Positions 1 to 5,824 of a DNA stretch of 5,824 nt are shown here, piece after piece. The notes under the pieces were generated by a model. That model did no database searches. It was not told where the DNA came from and saw nothing but the letters and a program-made list of their open reading frames with translations. Position numbers and translations under genes: made by a program. This stretch comes from Nevskiales bacterium (GTDB taxonomy: Bacteria > Pseudomonadota > Gammaproteobacteria > Nevskiales > Nevskiaceae), in assembly GCA_022616655.1 (NCBI GenBank), contig JAKEEJ010000116.1, forward strand, positions 1-5,824, given 5' to 3'. How positions within the stretch are numbered: the stretch's first letter is position 1; every line of letters starts with the position of its first letter.

Positions 1-1112
1 GCACCGGGGTCGCCTACGGCAGCGCCCGGGCCGCGGTGGAAAGTCTCAAGGCCGGCGCCTTCGATTTCGTTTCCAAGCCCGTCAACCTGGATGTGTTACG
101 CAAGCTGGTGGACGCGGCGCTCAAACCCGCGCCCGCGGCGGGACGCAGCGCATCGGAAGAAGTGCTGCAGGGCACATCGCCCGGCATGGGGGCCCTGCGG
201 ACCCTGGTGGAGCGTGTGGCCCTCAGCCAGGCGCCGGTGCACATCGCCGGCGAATCCGGCAGCGGCAAGGAACGCGTGGCGCGTCTGATTCACGCCAGCG
301 GCCCGCGCGCCGCAGGTCCGTTCGTACCGGTCAACTGCGGTGCCATCCCCAACGAACTGATGGAAAGCGAATTCTTCGGCCACCGCAAAGGCAGTTTCAC
401 CGGCGCTCTGCGTGACAAGGAGGGACTGTTCCAGGCCGCCGAGAACGGCACTCTGTTCCTCGACGAAGTGGCCGATCTGCCCTTGCACATGCAGGTCAAG
501 CTGCTGCGCGCCGTACAGGAGCGCTCCGTGCGACCCGTGGGGACTGAGCAGGAGGTACCGGTCAATGTACGCCTCATCTCCGCCACCCACCGTGACCTGT
601 CGGCACTGACGGCGGCCGGTACGTTCCGCCAGGATTTGTACTACCGTCTGAATGTCATCGAGGTGCGAGTACCGGCGCTGCGCGAGCGGCGCGAGGATAT
701 CCCGCAACTGGTCACCGATATCCTCGCGCGGCTGGCGCGGGAGAACCGGCTGCCCAAACCACCGGTACTGGAACCGGCCGCGCTGCGGCGCCTGCTGGAC
801 TACGATTTTCCAGGAAACGTACGCGAGCTGGAGAACGTCCTGGAGCGCGCCGTCACCCTGTCCGGCGACGCAGGACCCATCGGCGCGGACGGCCTGATTC
901 TGCGCGGCCTGCCCGGCGCAGCATCCGCAGTGCCTCCCCTGTCGGTCGCCGCGGGCAACACCCCCCTGGAACAGCACGTGGAAGAAGTCGAGAAGCGCGC
1001 CATCCGCGACGCCCTGGACAAAACGCGCGGCAACAAAACCAAAGCCGCGTCATTGCTGGGCATGACGTTCCGGCAGCTTCGTTACCGGGTTAAAAAGCTC
1101 AAAATCGAGTGA
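1..1112 (+). CDS. pilR: Type IV pilus sigma-54-dependent response regulator PilR (5' truncated)
   Basis: Two-component response regulator and bacterial enhancer-binding protein. In this family, phosphorylation by PilS lets the AAA+ ATPase remodel sigma-54 RNA polymerase at the pilin promoter. The reading frame is open from base 3, giving 369 visible residues, so the start and the phospho-acceptor Asp lie upstream. Visible from base 3: the end of the receiver domain with its conserved Thr (residue 1) and the SKP lysine (25); Walker A GESGSGKE (83-90); the sigma-54 contact loop GSFTGA (130-135), where Ser replaces the first Ala of GAFTGA as in pseudomonad PilR; Walker B LFLDE with D154 and E155; FPGNVRELEN (269-278); and a Fis-like helix-turn-helix from N344 to the end. 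The FRQLRYRVKKLKIE tail is what points to PilR rather than NtrC or another regulator. A pilS gene would be expected upstream, outside the window. The next gene is convergent, so nothing follows it in this transcript. Confidence 0.9.
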   Translation, partial: TGVAYGSARAAVESLKAGAFDFVSKPVNLDVLRKLVDAALKPAPAAGRSASEEVLQGTSPGMGALRTLVERVALSQAPVHIAGESGSGKERVARLIHASGPRAAGPFVPVNCGAIPNELMESEFFGHRKGSFTGALRDKEGLFQAAENGTLFLDEVADLPLHMQVKLLRAVQERSVRPVGTEQEVPVNVRLISATHRDLSALTAAGTFRQDLYYRLNVIEVRVPALRERREDIPQLVTDILARLARENRLPKPPVLEPAALRRLLDYDFPGNVRELENVLERAVTLSGDAGPIGADGLILRGLPGAASAVPPLSVAAGNTPLEQHVEEVEKRAIRDALDKTRGNKTKAASLLGMTFRQLRYRVKKLKIE

Positions 1113-1133
1113 CGCGCCGGTCCGTCGGGCGCG
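1113..1133. terminator. Possible weak hairpin between convergent genes
   Basis: CGCGCC (1113-1118) and GGCGCG (1128-1133) form a 6-bp all-GC stem with a 9-nt loop, directly after the pilR stop codon. Read on the minus strand, as the end of the kinase transcript, the stem is followed by eight mixed bases and then TTTT (1104-1101) inside pilR. Read on the plus strand there is no T-run. It could be a bidirectional attenuator, but it is not a textbook intrinsic terminator, and in such GC-rich DNA a stem of this size can arise by chance. Confidence 0.3.
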
Positions 1134-1193
1134 CCGTCTGACGACACCGTTCAGGCGTGCGCTGACAGTGGGGTGCCGGCCACCGTCAGACGG
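1134..1193. repeat. 10-bp inverted repeat across the 3' end of the kinase gene
   Basis: CCGTCTGACG (1134-1143) is perfectly complementary to CGTCAGACGG (1184-1193), with 40 nt between the arms. The left arm is in the intergenic gap and the right arm is inside the last codons of the kinase gene. In RNA it would give a long-loop hairpin at the 3' end of either convergent transcript. The function is unknown. It may stabilise 3' ends or be chance. Confidence 0.4.
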
Positions 1194-2497
1194 TAAATCA
1201 GCGTCTCGGTGAATACCTTGTAGAAACGCAGCTGGGTATCCTGCGACAGCCGGTCCATGAGCGTGGCGCTGGCTTTCAACACCAGCACCGGCGAGGCCGC
1301 CACCACCGTCGCCGTGCGCCGGGATGCGGTCAGAAATGCCATCTCGCCGAAACAGTCGCCCTTTTCCAGCACGCGCAGCACCTTGCCGGCCTTGCGTACC
1401 TCCGCGCTGCCCTGCGCCAGAATGTAGAAAGCGCGATCCATCTCGCCCTCCTGGACGAGGGTCTGGCCGGCCTGAAACGTCAGCAGCGCGCCGGCGCCAA
1501 TGATCTCGTCAATTTCGCCGTCGGCGAACCCGTCAAAGAAATGCAACCGGCGCATCGCATCGCGGCGTTCACGCCGCGCCAGGTGCGTGTCCGTCTGGCG
1601 CAGCTTGTCGGACAGACGCATCAGGTCCGTCGCCAGTTCCTGCCCGCTCGAGTAACGCTCGGCGGGATTCTTGAGCAACAGCCGTTCGACGATCTCCACC
1701 GCCGGTGGCGGCAGATCCGAACGCCGCGTGCTCAGGCGCGGTGCCGGCGTGTCCGTGATGGCCCGAAACAACGCGGGCACCTCCGTCAAGGTGAAGGGAG
1801 GCTCACCCACCAGCAGATGGAACATCACGGCGCCAAGTGCATAAAGGTCGCTGGCGGGACCCAGGGGTTCCGCGCGTACCTGTTCCGGCGACATGTACAT
1901 CGGCGACCCCACGACCTCCCGGACCCCGTCCGTCTGGGCATGGATCTCGGCGATGGAGAAATCCATGACCTTGGGCACCCCCTCCCGGTTCAGCATGATG
2001 TTGCTCGGTTTGATGTCCCGGTGCAGAACACCTTTGCCGTGTGCGTAATCCAGGGCCTTGGCGCAGGCGAAGACGATCTCGACCACCCGTTCCACCGGCG
2101 CGCGCGGACCGCTTTTGTGACAGAGCGGCAGCAGGGTATCGCCGTCGATGTACTCCATGACGATGTAGTTGAATGAACTTTCGGTACCGGCGTCGTAGAG
2201 CGCGACAATGTGGGGGTGCAGCAGGCGACCGGCGGCACGCGCCTCCTTGAAAAAGGCGGCGTGCACCTGTTCCGCGGGACCCTCTATCGCCAGGGCCGGG
2301 ACCTGCTGCGCGATCTTGATCGCGATGTCGCGCTGTACAAACGGGTCGAACCCCTTGTACACCACGCCGCTGGACCCGCGGCCCAGCTCACCGTGCAGCC
2401 GGTATTTGCCGATCACTTTCGGCACGGCAGCGGCGCCCGTCTCCGTGCGAGACCGGGGATGGGTAGCAGAAGTGTCCAGTATCACGGACGGCAGCAT
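1151..2497 (-). CDS. Ser/Thr protein kinase with C-terminal cyclic-nucleotide-binding domain
   Basis: Soluble Hanks-type Ser/Thr kinase, 448 residues, with no membrane segment or signal peptide. Kinase domain about residues 30-295: glycine loop GRGSSG (39-44), ATP lysine K61, helix-C glutamate E85, catalytic loop HRDIKPSN (159-166), P+1 region GSPMYMSPEQ (197-206), D217 and R281. The metal-binding DFG is DFS (179-181). A linker rich in Arg leads to a Crp/cNMP-type domain (about 319-435) with the phosphate-binding cassette GDCFGEMA (380-387) and SRRTAT, keeping the Glu (385) and Arg (394) that bind cyclic nucleotide phosphate. The inference is that cyclic nucleotide binding modulates the kinase; the substrate is unknown. 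I chose ATG at 2497. The frame stays open upstream to an ATG at 2668, but that would overlap the divergent gene by 79 bp and add a low-complexity Arg-rich tail. The ribosome binding site is weak, and GTG starts a little downstream are possible. It is divergent from the peptidase operon and convergent with pilR. Confidence 0.88.
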   Translation of the reverse strand: MLPSVILDTSATHPRSRTETGAAAVPKVIGKYRLHGELGRGSSGVVYKGFDPFVQRDIAIKIAQQVPALAIEGPAEQVHAAFFKEARAAGRLLHPHIVALYDAGTESSFNYIVMEYIDGDTLLPLCHKSGPRAPVERVVEIVFACAKALDYAHGKGVLHRDIKPSNIMLNREGVPKVMDFSIAEIHAQTDGVREVVGSPMYMSPEQVRAEPLGPASDLYALGAVMFHLLVGEPPFTLTEVPALFRAITDTPAPRLSTRRSDLPPPAVEIVERLLLKNPAERYSSGQELATDLMRLSDKLRQTDTHLARRERRDAMRRLHFFDGFADGEIDEIIGAGALLTFQAGQTLVQEGEMDRAFYILAQGSAEVRKAGKVLRVLEKGDCFGEMAFLTASRRTATVVAASPVLVLKASATLMDRLSQDTQLRFYKVFTETLIYRLTVAGTPLSAHA

Positions 2498-2537
2498 AGC
2501 CCGAATCCGGCGGCGTACATACCTTCGTTTTGCAGCT

Positions 2538-2543
2538 CTTATA
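2538..2543 (-). promoter_or_regulatory. Candidate -10 box for the kinase gene
   Basis: On the minus strand this reads TATAAG, matching five of six bases of the sigma-70 -10 consensus. It lies about 40 bp upstream of the kinase ATG at 2497. No good -35 hexamer is seen at the usual spacing, where the sequence is GC-only. It overlaps the -10 of the opposite promoter. Confidence 0.25.
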
Positions 2544-2545
2544 AT
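2540..2545 (+). promoter_or_regulatory. Candidate -10 box for the peptidase-plsY-birA operon
   Basis: This is a perfect TATAAT in a short AT-rich island of otherwise GC-rich DNA, 44 bp before the TTG start of the peptidase gene. A start site near 2550-2552 would give a leader of about 40 nt. The -35 region around 2516-2522 matches TTGACA poorly, and there is no extended TG motif, so an activator may be needed. Confidence 0.45.
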
Positions 2546-2552
2546 CGCGACT

Positions 2553-2570
2553 TGCCTGCCCGCCGCAGGC
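2553..2570. repeat. Short palindromic repeat, leader copy
   Basis: GCCTGC (2554-2559) and GCAGGC (2565-2570) form a 6-bp stem with a 5-nt loop. It shares the octamer TGCCTGCC and a following CAGGC with the palindrome inside the peptidase gene at 3381-3401. It sits between the candidate -10 box and the ribosome binding site, so it would fold near the 5' end of the operon transcript. It is less complete than the other copy and may be a decayed member of the same repeat. Confidence 0.45.
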
Positions 2571-2577
2571 CGGTTCA

Positions 2578-2592
2578 CGGGAGTCCCGCTTG
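2578..2592 (+). promoter_or_regulatory. Ribosome binding site deciding a TTG start
   Basis: GGGAG (2579-2583) lies 6 nt before the TTG at 2590. No ATG or GTG occurs in frame between the upstream stop TAA (2542-2544) and this codon, and the family-conserved N-terminus begins right after it, so TTG is the supported start. The site is embedded in the small palindrome CGGGAGTCCCG (2578-2588), which could partly mask it. Confidence 0.6.
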
Positions 2593-4407
2593 TCCACGAT
2601 TCGTTACACGGTACGGCCGGCCGATGTCCGTGCTCATCTGTTTGCCGTGACCTGCGCCGTGGACACACCGGATCCGCAGGGTCAGGTGTTCCGCCTGCCG
2701 TCCTGGATTCGCGGCAGCTACCGGGTGCGTGACTTCGCGAAACATGTGGTGCGGGTATCGGCGCAGACTGGCGAACGGTCCCTGGCCGTCGAACGGCTGG
2801 ACAAACGGACGCTGCGCTGTGCTCCGGCGGCCGGCCCGCTCACGCTGGAATGCCTCGTGTACGCCCATGATCCTTCGGTGCGCAAAGCCTGGCTCGACGC
2901 GCGCCGCGGCTTCTTCAACGGCAGCTCTCTGTTTTACGGCCCGCAGGGCTTCGAACACGCCCCGGTTGAAGTAACGGTGCACCGGCCGCCCGGTCCGGAC
3001 GGCGCCGCCTGGCGCGTGGCCACGACCATGACGCCGATTGCGGTGGACGCCCAGGGCTTTGGCCGCTACGCCGCCGCCGACTACGAAGAAGCCCTGGACC
3101 ACCCTTTCGAATTCGGGGAATTCGAGCGCCTGGATTTTTCAGTGGATGGGATTCCGCACGCCCTGGTGCTCTCCGGCCGCTGCGAACCGGACCGGGAGCG
3201 GCTGGTACGCGACGTGACGAAGATCTGCCACGTGCAGCGTGAACTGTTCGGCCAGGAACCGACGCTGGACCGCTATCTGTTTCTGATCCGGGTCGCCGGC
3301 AGCGGTTACGGCGGGCTGGAACACCGTGCCTCGTCGGCCCTGATCTGCACGCGCCACGATCTGCCGCGTCCGGGCCAGAACCTGCCTGCCGGACAGGCAG
3401 GCGGGCTCGGCCGCGAATACCGCGGCTTTCTGGGCCTGGTCAGCCACGAGTATTTTCACCTGTGGAACGTCAAGCGCATTGGCGCCGAACGTTTCGCTGC
3501 CTCCGATCTGGCCGCCGAGGCGTACACCCGCGACCTCTGGCATTACGAAGGCATCACCTCGTACTACGACGACCTCAGCCTGTTGCGGGCCGGGGTGCTC
3601 GACGCGGCCGGCTACCTGGACGTGCTCGCGGAAACCGCCACACGCCTGCAGCGCACGCCGGGCCGGCTCGTCCACAGTCTGGCCGAAGCCAGTTTCGAGA
3701 CCTGGCTCAAGTACTACCGGCCGGACGAGAATACCCCCAACGCCACGGTCAGCTACTACGTCAAAGGCGCGCTGGTCGCGCTGTGTCTGGACCTGCACCT
3801 GCGTCTGCGCAGCACCGTTTCGCTGGACGACGTGATGCGCGAGCTGTGGCGACGCCATGGAAACGCCGACAGACACGAACCGGTGGCCGTCCCGGAAGGA
3901 GGGTTGGAGACGCTCGCGCAGGACGTCTCCGGCCTGAACCTCAAACCCCAGTTCGACGCCTGGCTGCGTTCCACTGCCGAACTGCCATTGGCGGAACTGC
4001 TGACGGAGTTCGGCGTGACGGCGACCCTGCGTCCCGCGCTTGGCGACGCCGATCCCGGTGGCCGGACGAACGGCAAGCCCGCGGGTGCCAGCCTGGGTCT
4101 CCGGCTCCGGAACGGCGATACCACGATTGCCCACGTGATCGCCGGCGGTGCCGCGCAGCGCGCGGGACTGTCCGGCGGTGACCAACTGGTTGCGCTGGAC
4201 GGTTTCCGGCTTGCGGCATCGCAGTGGCCACAGCGGCTCATGACCCTGACGCCGGGCCGCGATTATCACCTTCATTACTTCCGGGACGACGAGCTGCTGT
4301 GCGCCACGCTCACGGCCGATCCCCTGCCCCTGGACACCTGGACGCTGACGCTCGCCGACGCGAGCGGCGAATGTCTGGCCCGTCGCAGCGCCTGGCTGGG
4401 CCTCTGA
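2590..4407 (+). CDS. M61 family metallopeptidase (glycyl aminopeptidase-like) with PDZ domain
   Basis: Zinc metallopeptidase of 605 residues. Family M61 members remove N-terminal residues, with a preference for Gly and Ala in the characterised Sphingomonas enzyme. The order is an N-terminal beta-rich domain (about 1-170; GQVFRLPSWIRGSYRVRDFA is a family hallmark), a thermolysin-like catalytic domain with substrate motif GGLEH (241-245), zinc motif HEYFH (286-290) followed by LWNVKRIG, and EGITSYYDD, whose E320 is the likely third zinc ligand. A PDZ domain follows (about 500-580; AGGAAQRAGLSGGDQL region). I see no signal peptide, so it is probably cytoplasmic. The start is TTG with GGGAG 6 nt upstream. 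Residues 264-271 (NLPAGQAG) are encoded by a palindromic repeat and look like a small insertion ahead of the active site. It probably heads an operon with plsY, 3 bp downstream. The physiological substrate is unknown. Confidence 0.92.
   Translation: MSTIRYTVRPADVRAHLFAVTCAVDTPDPQGQVFRLPSWIRGSYRVRDFAKHVVRVSAQTGERSLAVERLDKRTLRCAPAAGPLTLECLVYAHDPSVRKAWLDARRGFFNGSSLFYGPQGFEHAPVEVTVHRPPGPDGAAWRVATTMTPIAVDAQGFGRYAAADYEEALDHPFEFGEFERLDFSVDGIPHALVLSGRCEPDRERLVRDVTKICHVQRELFGQEPTLDRYLFLIRVAGSGYGGLEHRASSALICTRHDLPRPGQNLPAGQAGGLGREYRGFLGLVSHEYFHLWNVKRIGAERFAASDLAAEAYTRDLWHYEGITSYYDDLSLLRAGVLDAAGYLDVLAETATRLQRTPGRLVHSLAEASFETWLKYYRPDENTPNATVSYYVKGALVALCLDLHLRLRSTVSLDDVMRELWRRHGNADRHEPVAVPEGGLETLAQDVSGLNLKPQFDAWLRSTAELPLAELLTEFGVTATLRPALGDADPGGRTNGKPAGASLGLRLRNGDTTIAHVIAGGAAQRAGLSGGDQLVALDGFRLAASQWPQRLMTLTPGRDYHLHYFRDDELLCATLTADPLPLDTWTLTLADASGECLARRSAWLGL
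3381..3401. repeat. Palindromic repeat inserted in frame in the peptidase gene
   Basis: CCTGCCTG (3381-3388) and CAGGCAGG (3394-3401) form a perfect 8-bp stem around a 5-nt loop CCGGA. Read in the gene's frame it encodes LPAGQAG. In M61 relatives as I remember them, the link between the DLPR stretch and the YRxFLG stretch before HEYFH is shorter and polar, so these residues look added. A related but shorter palindrome lies in the same gene's leader (2553-2570). Confidence 0.6.
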
Positions 4408-4410
4408 ACC

Positions 4411-5079
4411 ATGATTGAAGCTCTGGTGAAAATGGCGCTGGCCTATCTGATGGGAACCTGCCTGGGCGGCTTTATCGTGGGCGCCTTGCGTGGCCGCGTG
4501 GATTTGCGCCGGCAGGGCAGCGGCAACGTGGGCGCCACCAACGCGCTGCGCACCCAGGGCGCAGGATTTGCGCTCGCCGTACTGCTGATTGATTTCGGCA
4601 AGGGCGCACTGGCGGTGACGCTGCTGCCACTGCTGCCCTGGCCGGGACCGGGAGGCCTGCCGGTGGGCCGCGCGATCCTGCCCTACGCCTGCGGCATGGC
4701 CGTGACGCTCGGGCATGTTTATCCCGTGTGGTTCGGATTCCGCGGCGGCAAGGGGGTCGCCACCCTGACCGGCGTGTACGCCCTGCTGCTGCCGATGGCG
4801 CTGCCGTGGATGGTGCTGAGCTTTGCGCTGGTGTTGATCCTGACCGGCTATGTCAGCCTCGGCACCGTGACCGGTGCCGTTACCGCGCTGTTGTACGTCA
4901 CCTGCTTCCACGCACAAGGCCTGTTCAGCGTACCCGGCCTGTTCACGCTGATCATGACCGGGCTGGTGTTCTGCACCCATCGGGGCAACCTGTGGAACGT
5001 GTGGAAGGGCACCGAAAACCGCTTTGAACGCGTCCTGTTTCTCCAGCGCATACGGTCCCGGCGATGGCCCGGACGTTGA
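4411..5079 (+). CDS. plsY: Acyl-phosphate:glycerol-3-phosphate acyltransferase PlsY
   Basis: Inner-membrane enzyme that transfers an acyl group from acyl-phosphate (made by PlsX) to glycerol-3-phosphate, giving lysophosphatidate, the first step of phospholipid synthesis. It has 222 residues, slightly longer than the usual 190-210, with about five hydrophobic segments. Motifs in order: GSGNVGATN (36-44, the catalytic Ser/Asn loop), DFGKG (61-65), GHVYPVWFGFRGGKGVAT (101-118, including the GGKG phosphate-binding loop) and HRGNLWNVWKGTE (190-202). The N-terminal segment, usually GSIPF-like, is the more divergent GTCLGGF here, though the catalytic motifs are intact. The ATG lies 3 bp after the peptidase stop codon without a strong Shine-Dalgarno, which suggests translational coupling. 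The last 16 bp overlap birA. Confidence 0.93.
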   Translation: MIEALVKMALAYLMGTCLGGFIVGALRGRVDLRRQGSGNVGATNALRTQGAGFALAVLLIDFGKGALAVTLLPLLPWPGPGGLPVGRAILPYACGMAVTLGHVYPVWFGFRGGKGVATLTGVYALLLPMALPWMVLSFALVLILTGYVSLGTVTGAVTALLYVTCFHAQGLFSVPGLFTLIMTGLVFCTHRGNLWNVWKGTENRFERVLFLQRIRSRRWPGR

Positions 5080-5824
5080 GCGCCGATTCCCTGTACCCGC
5101 TGGTGCGGACACTGGCGGACGGCCGCTGGCATTCGGGCGCCCGACTGGCGCGCACCAGCCGCCTCACCCGTGCGGCCATTGCCAAGCGCCTGCGCAAACT
5201 CAAGGACTGGGGGCTCGAACTGGAAACCCGGAGCGGCGTCGGGTACCGTCTGAGCCAGGCCCTGGAACTGCTGGAGGCCGGGCGGATCCTGAAACATCTG
5301 TCCGCTGGCCTGCGCAAGCGTCTGTCCATCATCGTCAAATCCAGCCTGGGCTCCACCAACGAGCAGTTATTGAGGGCGGACTCCGTGCACGACCCGCAGG
5401 CCTTGCTGGCCGAACACCAGACCGAGGGACGCGGCCGCCGGGGTCGCCGGTGGTACTCGCCTTTCGGCACCAACCTGTACCTGTCGCTGGCCTGGTCCTT
5501 CCCACAGTGGCCGGCGACCCTGACGACGCTGCCTCTGGCCGTCGGGGTGGCCAGCGTGAACGCCCTGCGGGATTGCGGTCTCCGCGAAGTGCCGGGTCTC
5601 AAGTGGCCCAACGATCTGGTGGCCCGCGGTCGCAAACTGGGCGGCATTCTGATTGAACACCGTGGCGAAGCCGGCGGCGCCTGCCGGGTGGTCATCGGTC
5701 TTGGACTCAACGTCACCATGCGCCGCAATTCCACGACGATTGGCCAGCCCTGGATCGGCCTCTGCGAATTGGACGCCTCGCTGTCAGAGTCGCGCAACCT
5801 GCTCGCCGCGAAAATTCTGGAACA
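5064..5824 (+). CDS. birA: Bifunctional biotin-protein ligase / biotin operon repressor BirA (3' truncated)
   Basis: BirA activates biotin to biotinyl-5'-AMP and attaches it to the biotin carboxyl carrier of acetyl-CoA carboxylase. Forms with an N-terminal winged helix also repress biotin synthesis genes. About 253 residues are visible, compared with 321 in E. coli, so the end of the catalytic domain and the small C-terminal domain lie past the window. Seen: a helix-turn-helix with TRAAIAKRLRKLKDWG and the wing GVGYRLS within residues 20-66; the substrate STNEQ motif; the adenylate-binding loop GRGRRGRRW (122-130); KWPNDL (180-185); KLGGILIE with K191 matching the E. coli catalytic-site lysine; and GLGLNVTMRR. 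The ATG at 5064 overlaps plsY by 16 bp and gives an N-terminus of the same length as E. coli BirA. A TTG at 5076 overlapping the plsY stop is the alternative start. The Shine-Dalgarno is weak, consistent with coupling to plsY. Confidence 0.93.
   Translation, partial: MARTLSADSLYPLVRTLADGRWHSGARLARTSRLTRAAIAKRLRKLKDWGLELETRSGVGYRLSQALELLEAGRILKHLSAGLRKRLSIIVKSSLGSTNEQLLRADSVHDPQALLAEHQTEGRGRRGRRWYSPFGTNLYLSLAWSFPQWPATLTTLPLAVGVASVNALRDCGLREVPGLKWPNDLVARGRKLGGILIEHRGEAGGACRVVIGLGLNVTMRRNSTTIGQPWIGLCELDASLSESRNLLAAKILE

Noticed and set aside
901..925. Possible third copy of the GCCTGCC-type palindrome inside pilR
   Set aside because: The arms do not pair as a stem like those at 2553 and 3381, and the resemblance is explained by ordinary GC-rich codons for GLPGAA.
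96..977. Minus-strand open frame (293 codons) opposite pilR
   Set aside because: It is antisense to well-conserved sigma-54 activator motifs, has no recognisable domain and shows no promoter or ribosome binding site that I could find.
1541..2176. Plus-strand open frame (211 codons) opposite the kinase gene
   Set aside because: It is a shadow of the kinase catalytic domain. The translation is His/Arg/Gln-rich without motifs.
2486..2520. Short minus-strand frame starting at ATG 2520 (11 codons, overlapping the kinase start) as a regulatory leader peptide
   Set aside because: The purine-rich GAAGG is only 1 nt from its ATG, too close to be a good ribosome binding site, and nothing else supports translation.
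2498..2668. Upstream extension of the kinase gene to an ATG at 2668
   Set aside because: It would overlap the divergent peptidase gene by 79 bp, run through the promoter region and add an Arg-rich stretch with no family match.
3139..5112. Long minus-strand open frame (657 codons) opposite the peptidase, plsY and birA genes
   Set aside because: It lies antisense to three clearly conserved genes. Its translation is rich in Gln, Arg, Gly and Ala with no recognisable domain, which is typical of shadow frames in GC-rich DNA.

Overview
The window is a GC-rich bacterial chromosome segment that is almost fully coding. It looks gammaproteobacterial. The evidence is a PilR-type sigma-54 activator with the C-terminal helix-turn-helix seen in pseudomonad PilR, and a BirA with an N-terminal DNA-binding domain that aligns well to the E. 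coli protein from its first residue. The genus cannot be named from the sequence. A short palindromic repeat encoding LPAGQAG inside a gene resembles dispersed repeats I associate with environmental and metagenome-derived genomes.

Layout. Positions 1-1112 (+) hold the 3' part of pilR, entering in the receiver domain and ending with the helix-turn-helix. It converges, across a 38-bp gap, with a minus-strand gene (1151-2497) for a soluble Ser/Thr protein kinase fused to a C-terminal cyclic-nucleotide-binding domain. The 92-bp gap at 2498-2589 carries divergent promoters built on a shared TTATAA core, one small palindromic repeat and the ribosome binding site of the next gene. From 2590 a tight plus-strand cluster follows: an M61-family (glycyl-aminopeptidase-like) metallopeptidase with a C-terminal PDZ domain (2590-4407), plsY (4411-5079) and birA (5064 to the window end, truncated). 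The gaps are 3 bp and then a 16-bp overlap, so the three are probably one operon.

Function. PilR drives sigma-54-dependent pilin transcription. The kinase could couple a cyclic nucleotide signal to protein phosphorylation. PlsY makes lysophosphatidate for phospholipids, and BirA biotinylates acetyl-CoA carboxylase and may repress biotin synthesis. PlsY and BirA thus both touch the fatty-acid-to-phospholipid route. The peptidase has no obvious role in it.

I see no phage, IS element, CRISPR, tRNA or rRNA, and no convincing new multi-gene system. The points most worth a second look are the repeat inserted in frame just before the peptidase active site, its shorter relative in the same gene's 5' leader, and the DFS in place of DFG in the kinase.
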